Shown: in pieces, positions 1 to 5,759 of the stretch
Layout: each line of letters opens with the position of its first letter
Position numbering within the stretch: the stretch's first letter is position 1
Source: an uncultured bacterium
Lineage (GTDB): Bacteria; Bacillota; Clostridia; Lachnospirales; Lachnospiraceae
DNA: 6,655 nt
NCBI GenBank assembly: GCA_905215405.1
Contig: CAJMQE010000138.1
Span: 1-6,655 of the forward strand
Reading direction: 5' to 3'
Notes under the pieces: generated by a model
Told to the model about the DNA's origin: nothing
Database searches by the model: none
Seen by the model: the letters and a program-made list of their open reading frames with translations, nothing else
Made by a program: the position numbers and the translations under genes

Positions 1-300
1 GTGACGCTCATTTTTTGCAAACCTGCCATTTGTTACTTAACAGGAATGCTCCTACATTATATCATCTAAATACTTAGGAACAAACATACGATTACTATGC
101 ATTTCACTATGAAAATCAACTCCTATTTCCCTTGTTTTCTAAGTAATCTGCACTATGAAATACTAAAAGCAAAAAATATGCTACATTTTCTTGCTATAAA
201 AAAGAAAATGTAGCATATAGCTTGCAACTCAGCTGAGAATTATTCAAATAGATTGCTTTGTGTAGTTTTTGTTCCGTAGATCATTAGCAATTAAACCAAA
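1..300. other. Leftmost 300 bases without a supported gene
   Basis: I see no credible coding sequence here on either strand. The only strong structure is the 17-bp perfect hairpin at 176-218, listed separately. A 10-base direct repeat, CACTATGAAA, occurs twice between about 105 and 160. A run of about 27 sense codons on the minus strand, ending at about 67, has no start with a ribosome binding site and is interrupted upstream by a stop. It could be the end of a decayed gene, but I would not annotate it as one. Confidence 0.5.
171..218 (-). terminator. Perfect 17-bp stem-loop with T tract, read on the minus strand
   Basis: Bases 176-192 and 202-218 are perfect reverse complements (17 bp), separated by a 9-base loop. 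On the minus strand the stem is followed by six T residues (complement of 171-176) and then GCTTTTAG, which fits a Rho-independent terminator. The plus-strand side has no T tract. It lies about 390 bases beyond the yyaL-like stop codon in the same direction, behind another terminator-like stem at 293-335, so it could be a back-up terminator or could end an independent transcript. The stem is AT-rich but unusually long and perfect. Confidence 0.6.
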
Positions 301-335
301 ATCACAGCCACCGGTATAACCGGTGGTTTGCTGTG
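293..335 (-). terminator. Two-tier GC-rich stem-loop, probable minus-strand terminator
   Basis: The inner stem CCACCGGT (308-315) pairs with ACCGGTGG (319-326) around a 3-base loop. The outer stem CACAGC (303-308) pairs with GCTGTG (330-335), sharing one base with the inner stem and leaving a GTTT bulge. On the minus strand the structure is followed by ATTTTGGTTTAATT, an imperfect U-rich tail. It is the 3'-most hairpin of the structured stretch at 300-490 and would end a minus-strand transcript coming from that stretch or from the yyaL-like gene. The interrupted U tract makes termination efficiency uncertain. Confidence 0.55.
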
Positions 336-490
336 TCCCCTATAAGGGGATATCTCCGACCTGCACCTAAAGGTGCACTGAATGGTTCGCCTTTTGTACC
401 ACATTTACTTGCTGCCCTTTCGGGCAAATTCAGTGCAGCTATCACCTTTATCCCCATGGGATCTCCTGTTATCCCTAATGGGATACACAT
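300..490 (-). ncRNA. Hairpin-dense stretch, candidate structured RNA or MITE-like repeat
   Basis: Seen directly: TCCCCT/AGGGGA (336-341/345-350), TGCACC/GGTGCA (362-367/372-377), GCCC/GGGC with a four-base loop (414-417/422-425), ATCCC/GGGAT (450-454/458-462), TATCCC/GGGATA (470-475/480-485), and a long-range 9-bp stem GCACTGAAT/ATTCAGTGC (375-383/428-436) that encloses the 414-425 hairpin. The series ends in the terminator-like stem at 293-335. This density is far above the surrounding DNA and suggests a multibranched RNA, best read on the minus strand. I do not match it to any RNA family I know. The alternatives are an IS-derived miniature element with folded ends, or a short coding region: a 62-codon minus-strand frame (302-490) spans it, and an in-frame peptide precedes that frame after a single stop. 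No ribosome binding site was seen for the frame, so coding is less likely. Confidence 0.4.
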
Positions 491-542
491 TTACTTTTTC
501 TTTTTTATTGGCTCTCCTGTAAATGGATCTATGTACTCTGTT

Positions 543-601
543 ATACTCATCTGATTGTATATACAATAAGGATGAGTATATAAACTATAATACTCATCCT
601 T
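543..601. repeat. Alternative hairpins and palindrome just past the yyaL-like stop
   Basis: AAGGATGAGTAT (568-579) pairs perfectly with ATACTCATCCTT (590-601), a 12-bp stem with a 10-base loop, beginning six bases beyond the stop codon of the minus-strand gene. A second copy of ATACTCATC at 543-551 could instead pair with GATGAGTAT (571-579). Between them lies the 14-base palindrome ATTGTATATACAAT (554-567). The stem may mark the mRNA 3' end or a processing site. There is no good T tract on the minus strand; the plus-strand side is followed by TTTGATTT. Confidence 0.5.
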
Positions 602-606
602 TTGAT

Positions 607-2571
607 TTACTCGTAGCTGTTACTTCCAGCTAGACATTGATGACCTTTGCATACATAATAGGTCGTTTCTTCATTTTTAAGCCGAAATCCATTGATTTCC
701 CCTGGTAGGATACGAACAATACAATCCATGGATACCTTTAGCGGCAGTTCTCTCTTTAATTGCTCTTGTGCATTTGTTTCAGGTACAACTACAATCTTTT
801 CTGGGGGATCTAATTCCTGGGAGAGGGCAATTAGAAACATCGTATAATTAGACGGATCACCTTTTGCCTCTGCTGACAAAAATTTTAGCTGTTTATCTTT
901 GATCTGAATCAGTTCGATCTGATCATCTTCTGCCATCAGACATAACCGAGCAAGATTATATGCCATCATTGAATTACCGCTTGGAATTGCGCCATCATAG
1001 GTTTCTTTGGGTCTTAAAATTAATGATTCATGTTCTTCGCCATATAGATAAAATCCTCCATGCTCTTGATCCCAGAAATCAGAAATCACCTTCTGGCATA
1101 ACTTTTCTGCCTGTTGTGCATACTCTGATTCCAATGTTGCATCATATAGACAAAGCAACGCAAATATTTCATTCGCGTAATCATCCAGGAACCCCTTTTG
1201 TCCTTTGTTTCCATCTCGATAACTGACATATAGTCCACTCTGAAAAGATAAATTATCCTCAATAAATTTCTGTGCACATTTTGCTGCATCCAGATACTTA
1301 ACCTCTTTTGTAACACGATAAAGGCAGCAAAGAGCTCCAATCATTAACCCATTCCAAGATGTCAGTATTTTATCATCTAAATGAAGCTGGTAACGTTGCC
1401 TGCGATACTGTAATAGTATCTGTCTCGGATAGGATAAATTTTCTTGATATTTATCATTCTTCAATAAATTTGGTATATTCTTACCTTCAAAATTTCCTGA
1501 ATTCGTAATATCATACCATTCATTAAATTTGTCCCCTTCTACTTCTCCTAGAACTTGTTTTATCTCTTCTGGCGTGAATAAGTAATAGATTCCCTCTTGT
1601 CCTTTTATATCTGCATCTTGCGCACAATAAAATCCTCCATCTCGATCAGTCATCTCATTCAAAATATAATCCGCTGTCTGATTCGCGATGCTTCGGTAAA
1701 GTTCCTTTTTCGTTACTTTATATACCAAACTGAATGCAAAAAGTAAAAGAGCATTATCATATAACATTTTTTCAAAATGCGGAGCCAGAAATATCTCATC
1801 GGTTGAATATCGGCTAAATCCATAACCAATATGATCGAATAATCCACCGCGATACATTTGCACTAAGGTCTTTTCCACCATTTCTAATTGGCTCCAATCC
1901 CCCGTTTTTTTATATCTAGCGAGCAGATAAATTAATTTATGAGGTGTTGGAAACTTAGGCGCCCTACCAAATCCACCATTGGTTCGATCAAAGTTCTGAC
2001 GAAAAATCTGATCGGCATATTCTAATAATTTCTGTTGATCAACTAAGCATTGATCCTCATTTCCACCTGATGAGTCATTCTTTACCATTAATACAACATC
2101 TCTCGCCGACTGTAACAGGTTTTTCCGATTATTTTGCCAATGATCCACAATAATTTTCAGAATTTCTAAAAATGACTTCATCCCATAACGTGGTTTATTA
2201 GAAAAATAAGTACCCGCAAAAAATGGTTGTTGTGTCGGAGTCATAAAAATACTCATCGGCCAGCCACCACTTCCTGTAAATGCCTGGCAAAATGTCATAT
2301 AGATACTATCAATATCCGGTCGTTCCTCTTTGTCTACTTTTATCGAAACAAAATATTGATTTAGATACTCCGCGATCTTTTTATCCTCAAAACTTTCATG
2401 TGCCATTACATGACACCAGTGACAGGTACTATATCCAATACTCAAAAAAATCGGCTTGTCCTCTTCCTCGGCTTTCTGAAATGCCTCATCTCCCCACGGA
2501 TACCAATCAACCGGATTATCTTTATGTTGTAACAAATAGGGACTTGTCTGATTCGATAAATGATTACTCAT
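607..2571 (-). CDS. yyaL: YyaL/DUF255-family thioredoxin-domain protein
   Basis: A full-length 654-residue member of the family of B. subtilis YyaL and mammalian SPATA20. Members join an N-terminal thioredoxin-like DUF255 domain to an alpha/alpha-barrel region resembling six-hairpin glycosidases; the reaction is not established. Visible motifs are the N-terminal signature LSNQTSPYLLQHKDNPVDWY (residues 5-24), the redox motif CHWC (50-53), KVDKEERPDID (78-88), GGWPMSIFMTP (102-112) and PFFAGTYF (116-123). The barrel region begins near GGFGRAPKFPTPHK (about residue 200) and is followed by LAPHFEKMLYDNA. A C-terminal YVCKGHQCLAG supplies two further cysteines, as is common near the end of this family. 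No signal peptide or membrane segment, so cytosolic. The ATG at 2571 follows CAGGA by four bases and matches the family N-terminus. It appears monocistronic, with a stem-loop immediately after the stop. Confidence 0.96.
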   Translation of the reverse strand: MSNHLSNQTSPYLLQHKDNPVDWYPWGDEAFQKAEEEDKPIFLSIGYSTCHWCHVMAHESFEDKKIAEYLNQYFVSIKVDKEERPDIDSIYMTFCQAFTGSGGWPMSIFMTPTQQPFFAGTYFSNKPRYGMKSFLEILKIIVDHWQNNRKNLLQSARDVVLMVKNDSSGGNEDQCLVDQQKLLEYADQIFRQNFDRTNGGFGRAPKFPTPHKLIYLLARYKKTGDWSQLEMVEKTLVQMYRGGLFDHIGYGFSRYSTDEIFLAPHFEKMLYDNALLLFAFSLVYKVTKKELYRSIANQTADYILNEMTDRDGGFYCAQDADIKGQEGIYYLFTPEEIKQVLGEVEGDKFNEWYDITNSGNFEGKNIPNLLKNDKYQENLSYPRQILLQYRRQRYQLHLDDKILTSWNGLMIGALCCLYRVTKEVKYLDAAKCAQKFIEDNLSFQSGLYVSYRDGNKGQKGFLDDYANEIFALLCLYDATLESEYAQQAEKLCQKVISDFWDQEHGGFYLYGEEHESLILRPKETYDGAIPSGNSMMAYNLARLCLMAEDDQIELIQIKDKQLKFLSAEAKGDPSNYTMFLIALSQELDPPEKIVVVPETNAQEQLKRELPLKVSMDCIVRILPGEINGFRLKNEETTYYVCKGHQCLAGSNSYE

Positions 2572-3152
2572 GATTCCTGTGTTTCCTTTCTAATAATTTA
2601 AAAAGAATAAATACGTGTTGCTCATTATTATTCTCTTAAATTGTTAGCTTTATCCATTCACAAATGGCAAGGCTCACAAGAGGTCGCGATGGACCGCTGT
2701 TCTGCTCGGTTCCGATAAGCAGTACAAAAATTACAAAAGCCATGCATGAGCCAACCTTTAGAACCGGCTTCTTTATTTTGATCCATACAAAATTTTTTTC
2801 TTCTTCTGACTTATATATACCCAAACCAAAAACGGTATGATAGAAAAAGCTGCCTCTTGTGCAAATACCACAGCTGCACTACTTAATGTATTCTTATGTA
2901 TTCCCCTTTACACAATAGTCATTTATTCTATAAGACTCATTTTTATGTAGTATCATTTATTCTTGTCTACACATGTTGACTTAATATAACATTTTTTCAA
3001 TCTTTTAACCTATCTGGTTCCTCGGGCGTATAAATCAAATTGCTAAATCTTTACACAGGACTCTACAACTTAATCAATCACATTAACTTCATAATACATT
3101 GACAACGGTATTCCAAATAAAACTCGTCTGCTCTTGTAAAAACCTTATCTAG
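2572..3152. other. 580-base gap between the yyaL-like gene and the lipoprotein gene
   Basis: No intact gene is convincing here. 2658-2907 holds overlapping minus-strand short frames, listed separately. The segment 2930-3152 is AT-rich with scattered stops in all frames that I read. I see no strong terminator after the lipoprotein stop at 3153, and no promoter with two good boxes upstream of the yyaL-like gene, only the AAAGGAAACACAGGA leader before its start. Confidence 0.5.
2658..2907 (-). pseudogene. Overlapping short frames: membrane-tail remnant and 42-codon Cys-pair frame
   Basis: Two overlapping minus-strand frames look more protein-like than chance. The first is open from 2907 to 2773 without an ATG: it reads through a hydrophobic segment containing AAFSIIPFLVWVYI and ends in a basic tail SQKKKKILYGSK, like the C-terminus of a membrane protein. 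The second, 2786-2658, begins with an ATG that overlaps the end of the first by 14 bases, and encodes 42 residues with two CxxC pairs (FCNFC and SCEPCH). Pairs like these could bind zinc, but I recognise no family. A third, 62-codon frame (2824-2636) crosses both and also contains a hydrophobic stretch (MAFVIFVLLIG). There is AAAGGGG at 2907-2903 but no normal start codon at proper spacing after it, so decay of an older gene pair is the likeliest reading. Real small genes are not excluded. Confidence 0.25.
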
Positions 3153-3593
3153 TTATTTGTAGCACTTCGAGCACGGAGTATATCCTCTATCTTTAGCTTG
3201 ATTAATTGTTACTTGTGATGGATTCTTCATATTACTGCAATTAGGATTTGAATGATATTTATGTCCTGTCTTTGGGATCCAAACCATTGATCCACCACCA
3301 TTATTATTTGCTACTTCTGTTGGCTTAACATTAGAAGTGGTTGGTGCTGATGTTGGCGCTGCTGTCTGTTTTACTGTTGGAGATTCTGTAACATGTTCCT
3401 TAGTTGTTGGTTGTGCTTTCGTAGTTTCAGCCGCTTTAGTTGTATGAACTTGAGTTGTCGCTTGAATCTTTGTAGATGTTTCTGATGAACTAGCTGTAAC
3501 ACTTCCACATCCATAAACTATAAATGATAATAAGATTCCAATTAATAGTATTAATAGTGCTTTAAGTTTAAGTCCTTTTCTCAATGTTTTCAT
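3153..3593 (-). CDS. Lipoprotein with Thr/Ser-rich stalk and C-terminal Ada-like Cys/His domain
   Basis: 146 residues. The N-terminus is a type II signal peptide: basic start MKTLRKGLKLK, hydrophobic core LLILLIGILLSF, and lipobox IVYGC with Cys29 as the probable lipidation site; Tyr at -2 is unusual for a lipobox. Residues 31-92 are a low-complexity linker dominated by Thr, Ser, Ala, Pro and Lys, typical of an extended cell-wall-spanning stalk. Residues 104-146 form a compact module, VWIPKTGHKYHSNPNC then a spacer and RGYTPCSKCYK. This resembles the Ada-type metal-binding motif that ends many Firmicute surface and nuclease-like proteins; His114, Cys119, Cys141 and Cys144 are the candidate ligands. 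The role is unknown, but it should sit on the outer face of the membrane. The start is firm: AGGAGGA precedes the ATG by seven bases. A TTGACA-like box lies about 145 bases upstream on the same strand (3735-3740) but has no good -10 at normal spacing. Confidence 0.85.
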   Translation of the reverse strand: MKTLRKGLKLKALLILLIGILLSFIVYGCGSVTASSSETSTKIQATTQVHTTKAAETTKAQPTTKEHVTESPTVKQTAAPTSAPTTSNVKPTEVANNNGGGSMVWIPKTGHKYHSNPNCSNMKNPSQVTINQAKDRGYTPCSKCYK

Positions 3594-3814
3594 AACAAAT
3601 TCCTCCTCTAAAAAATATATAAGATAAAAATTATTGCAGCATTTAATTTATGCAAATATTAACTACTACAACATTTATCCTTATCATAAATAGAAAATAT
3701 ACGATTTATTTTACGCTTTTTTCTATAAATACTCTGTCAAAAGCAGTCGAAAGTCTTTTCTTTTTGAAAATATATATCCTATGGCCCCGAACAAATGTAT
3801 TGAACTATGAATAT

Positions 3815-3853
3815 CTATTTACATAGTGAAGACTGGCTACGCTACGTAAATAG
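3815..3853 (+). other. 8-bp stem-loop overlapping the following terminator stem
   Basis: CTATTTAC (3815-3822) pairs with GTAAATAG (3846-3853). Its last two bases are also the first two bases of the terminator-like stem at 3852, so the two stems cannot both be fully paired. Upstream, TTGAAC (3800-3805) and CATAGT (3822-3827) with a 16-base spacer form a weak promoter candidate. This could be a very small RNA or an attenuator relic; no gene follows it on the plus strand until the IS element. Confidence 0.3.
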
Positions 3854-3890
3854 AGACCAATGGGATAAAAACCATTGATCTCTTTTACTT
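3852..3890 (+). terminator. Stem-loop with T-rich tail, probable Rho-independent terminator
   Basis: Bases 3852-3863 pair with 3872-3883 (11 of 12 positions, one C-A mismatch) around the loop GATAAAAA, followed on the plus strand by TTTTACTTT. It can also work to some extent on the minus strand, where it would lie about 130 bases beyond the stop of the disrupted membrane-protein gene. The minus-strand tail is only ATTTACG, so plus-strand termination fits better. Confidence 0.55.
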
Positions 3891-4013
3891 TATATGAATG
3901 ACAGTGAATCGAATATGATAACAATATCTATTTACTATCTATCTGCATTCACAATTTCCATAATCTTTATTTATTATAGTATCTATATGCCAATAATGCT
4001 TAATGTGATTAAA

Positions 4014-4220
4014 TTAGCGGCTTTTTATAAATTTTCTACTCTCGCAAATTAAAGGTATTATTATACCTGATATAATAATTGTATATATTCTTTCTGACCA
4101 TACTGCTGTTTCATTTTTTTGTTCCGTATATTTAGCTATTAATATCAAGACAATTATAACTCCTATATATAGACTAATTATAAATATATTTTGCCAATTA
4201 AAATAAGCTTTAACCTTCTC
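4014..4220 (-). pseudogene. 3' part of a small two-helix membrane protein gene, cut by the IS110 element
   Basis: This minus-strand frame has no start codon of its own and runs from the left end of the IS element to a TAA stop. It encodes the last 68 residues of a protein whose first three codons (ATG AAA AAG) lie on the far side of the element at 5773-5765. Joined across one CT core, the frame is continuous and gives 71 residues: a short basic start MKKEKVKAYF, one membrane helix (about residues 14-33, IFIISLYIGVIIVLILIAKY), a short polar link with EQKNE and WSER, a second hydrophobic stretch (about 50-62, IIISGIIIPLIC), and a basic tail SRKFIKSR. I do not recognise the family. The restored gene overlaps the Dcd-like gene by the four bases ATGA, so the two were translationally coupled. 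It should now be silent. Confidence 0.85.
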
Positions 4221-4222
4221 CT
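4221..4222. repeat. Left copy of the IS110 core dinucleotide CT
   Basis: IS110-family elements recombine at a dinucleotide core, often CT, which then flanks the element. CT at 4221-4222 matches CT at 5765-5766. Both copies are followed by T, so a TT core shifted by one base cannot be excluded from sequence alone. Deleting from this copy to the other restores the interrupted reading frame exactly. Confidence 0.75.
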
Positions 4223-4224
4223 TA

Positions 4225-4230
4225 TATAAT
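4225..4230 (+). promoter_or_regulatory. Consensus -10 box at the left edge of the IS element
   Basis: TATAAT begins two bases inside the predicted left end. In IS110 elements studied for bridge RNAs, the joined right-left junction of the excised circle creates a promoter with the -35 on the right end and the -10 on the left end. This box is placed for such a promoter, and transcription would start near A4237, just before the 5' stem-loop. The right-end sequence that would supply a -35 (about 5745-5752, ATCATCTG) is a poor match, so the promoter assignment is tentative. Confidence 0.5.
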
Positions 4231-4236
4231 ATATTT

Positions 4237-4472
4237 AGGTTGATAACGGTAACCTATAACCCGTTGTTAACTGTATATTTATACAAGGTTATCTTGTATA
4301 ATTGTTCTATTAGATAGAGTGACATCGGGCTCTCCTTGAGACTATGATCTCGTTATCGAAAGAGTGATGCCTCTGTCTGGTAAACAGGTTTACGAATAAG
4401 TTGGATTGTCGACCCAGCTGGGTACCTCGCATATACAATAAGGCAGTAACGTTTATCAGTCAGTGGAACCTA
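4237..4472 (+). ncRNA. Candidate IS110 bridge RNA in the transposase leader
   Basis: IS110 transposases use a bridge RNA, made from the element's non-coding end, whose two internal loops pair with target and donor DNA. Here the leader folds by eye as follows. A 5' stem-loop of 12 pairs joins 4238-4249 to 4261-4272 (nine Watson-Crick, three G-U; 11-base loop). A 9-bp hairpin joins 4279-4287 to 4293-4301. A first internal-loop structure has CATC/GATG (4323-4326/4366-4369), CTCT/AGAG (4330-4333/4361-4364) and GAGA/TCTC (4338-4341/4348-4351). A second has GCCT/AGGC (4369-4372/4441-4444), ATTGT/ACAAT (4405-4409/4435-4439) and CCC/GGG around AGCT (4413-4422). The first loop matches both sides of the actual insertion site. 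The 3' end is uncertain: AACCTA (4467-4472) could pair with TAGGTT (4236-4241) as an alternative closing stem. Confidence 0.72.
4297..4302 (+). promoter_or_regulatory. Second TATAAT box inside the IS leader
   Basis: A perfect TATAAT overlaps the right arm of the 4279-4301 hairpin. The hexamer 17 bases upstream (TATATT) is a poor -35 and there is no TGn extension, so this may be an internal promoter for the transposase mRNA or a coincidence in AT-rich DNA. Confidence 0.25.
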
Positions 4473-4502
4473 TCTAAAATACTTTGATTGCAGGTGATGT
4501 TT

Positions 4503-5681
4503 ATGTTTTATTTAGGTATTGATATTGGTAAGAATACACATGTTGCTTCTCTAATGGATGAAAAAGCTAAAGTTATCTTCAAAGCTCATTCTTTCTCTAA
4601 CACTTCGGACGGAGCATCTACTCTTTTAGAGAAGATTACTCCTTATGCTGCTGAACTTGAAATCGGAATGGAAGCTACTGGTCATTATTGGCTTTCACTT
4701 TATTCTTTTCTCATTGAAAACAACTTTGTTGTACATGTAATCAATCCCATTCAAACAGATGGTTGGCGTAAAGGAACTGAAATCAGAAAACGTAAAACAG
4801 ATATCATTGATTCTGTACTAATCGCTGATTTTATCCGCTATGGCGATTTTCTTGAAACTTCTCTCGCTGACGAAGATACCATGTCACTGCGTAATCTATC
4901 ACGCTTTCGAAACTATCTTGTTGGTTCTATTGGCGACCTTAAAAGAAAAACCATTTGTGTCTTGGATCAAATCTTTCCTGAATACCATCATGCATTCTCT
5001 GATATCTTTGGTAAAACATCAAAAGAATTATTGTTACAACTAAACTCGCCCAGTGACTACGAAGATGTTTCTTCTGAACAATTAGAAGAACTCTTGTCAC
5101 AAGTTACTCTCAAAGGCTATGCCACTAAAAAATTCAAAGATGTATCTGCTTTAGCTAAGACATCCTTTGGTATTACTTTTTGTGTTGATAGCTTTTCTTT
5201 TCAGTTAAAACTTCTAATTGAGCAAATCAACTTTATAGAAAAACAGGTATCTGATGTTGAATCTCAGATGTCTGAACTTCTCGAAAAAATCAAAACTCCT
5301 ATCACTACAATCCCAGGAATAGGAAATATCATTGGTGCCACCATTCTTGGCGAAATTGGAGATATCAACCGTTTTAGTAGCGGAGCTAAACTTGTTGCAT
5401 ACGCAGGAATTGACGCTTCTGTTTCACAATCTGGTGAATATGAATGTACCAATAACCACATGAGCAAACGTGGCTCACCATACTTGCGAAAAGCTCTCTT
5501 TCGAGCAGCTTTTGTTGCTTCCAATTCAGACCCAGTATTTAAAGCTTATTATCAAAAGAAACGTATGGAAGGCAAACACCATAATGTTGCGGTAGGTGCT
5601 GTTGCTCGTAAGCTTTGCTATACGATTTATGCAGTTGTAAAAACCAATGTTCCATACAAAGTGCAAACACCTCGAGATTAA
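4503..5681 (+). CDS. IS110-family DEDD transposase (RNA-guided recombinase)
   Basis: 392 residues from the chosen ATG. The N-terminal RuvC-like domain (Pfam DEDD_Tnp_IS110) begins FYLGIDIGKNTH with Asp7. It continues with GMEATGHYW (Glu57) and KTDIIDSVLIADF (Asp100, Asp103), completing the DEDD tetrad. A central helical region (about 125-260) is followed by the Transposase_20 domain, opening with a helix-hairpin-helix-like TTIPGIGNIIGATILGEIGD (268-287) and continuing to YAGIDASVSQSGEY and KRGSPYLRKALFRAA. Ser310 in QSG is my candidate for the conserved nucleophilic serine of this family. An upstream TTG and GTG and an ATG at 4497 are in frame, but AGGTGA (4492-4497) sits five bases before the ATG at 4503, and family members start just before the first Asp. 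All motifs and the length look intact, so the protein should be functional. Confidence 0.96.
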   Translation: MFYLGIDIGKNTHVASLMDEKAKVIFKAHSFSNTSDGASTLLEKITPYAAELEIGMEATGHYWLSLYSFLIENNFVVHVINPIQTDGWRKGTEIRKRKTDIIDSVLIADFIRYGDFLETSLADEDTMSLRNLSRFRNYLVGSIGDLKRKTICVLDQIFPEYHHAFSDIFGKTSKELLLQLNSPSDYEDVSSEQLEELLSQVTLKGYATKKFKDVSALAKTSFGITFCVDSFSFQLKLLIEQINFIEKQVSDVESQMSELLEKIKTPITTIPGIGNIIGATILGEIGDINRFSSGAKLVAYAGIDASVSQSGEYECTNNHMSKRGSPYLRKALFRAAFVASNSDPVFKAYYQKKRMEGKHHNVAVGAVARKLCYTIYAVVKTNVPYKVQTPRD

Positions 5682-5708
5682 GAAATCCCAACTACAGATC
5701 TTATAATG

Positions 5709-5730
5709 CTTGCTTTTTGCAAGTCTTTTT
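5709..5730 (+). terminator. Transposase terminator in the IS right end
   Basis: CTTGC (5709-5713) pairs with GCAAG (5719-5723) around TTTTT, followed by TCTTTTT (5724-5730). It is a short but typical Rho-independent terminator 27 bases after the transposase stop. It lies inside the element, so it limits plus-strand read-through into the oppositely oriented Dcd-like gene. Confidence 0.65.
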
Positions 5731-5734
5731 GTAA

Positions 5735-5759
5735 TGCATAAAAAATCATCTGATATGCA
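5735..5759 (+). other. Inverted repeat near the IS right end
   Basis: TGCATA (5735-5740) is the complement of TATGCA (5754-5759), separated by 13 bases that themselves contain ATCA/TGAT. It sits five bases from the predicted right end, and could be a subterminal recognition structure for the transposase or chance in AT-rich DNA. The overlapping ATATGCAATAA (5753-5763) matches 10 of 11 bases of the bridge RNA candidate at 4431-4441. Confidence 0.35.

Larger units (their letters stand above)
3594..4013. other. Non-coding gap of about 420 bases
   Basis: It contains the lipoprotein's leader (3594 to roughly 3780) and two adjoining hairpins between 3815 and 3886, listed separately. From 3890 to 4013 it is plain AT-rich sequence downstream of the disrupted membrane-protein gene. 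No coding frame with a start and ribosome binding site is visible on either strand. Confidence 0.5.

Noticed and set aside
67..150. Minus-strand run of about 27 sense codons ending in FVPKYLDDIM
   Set aside because: The residues look protein-like, but there is no start with a ribosome binding site and a stop lies just upstream. This length can occur by chance.
333..554. Plus-strand 73-codon frame with repeated GSP motifs
   Set aside because: No ribosome binding site. The repeated residues come from the hairpin arms of the structured region.
960..1340. Additional frames inside the yyaL-like gene on both strands, and another at 2280-2573
   Set aside because: They are shadows of a full-length, strongly conserved gene.
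266..4131. 13-base match TTTTTGTTCCGTA at about 266-278 and 4119-4131
   Set aside because: The second copy is coding sequence of the disrupted membrane protein. The flanks diverge with a length difference and the reading frames do not agree, so I treat it as coincidence.
4488..4502. Upstream TTG, GTG or ATG starts for the transposase
   Set aside because: AGGTGA at 4492-4497 is placed for the ATG at 4503, and family proteins begin only a few residues before the first catalytic Asp.
5264..5524. Minus-strand 86-codon frame inside the transposase gene
   Set aside because: It is antisense to the Transposase_20 domain, without a ribosome binding site or recognisable motifs.
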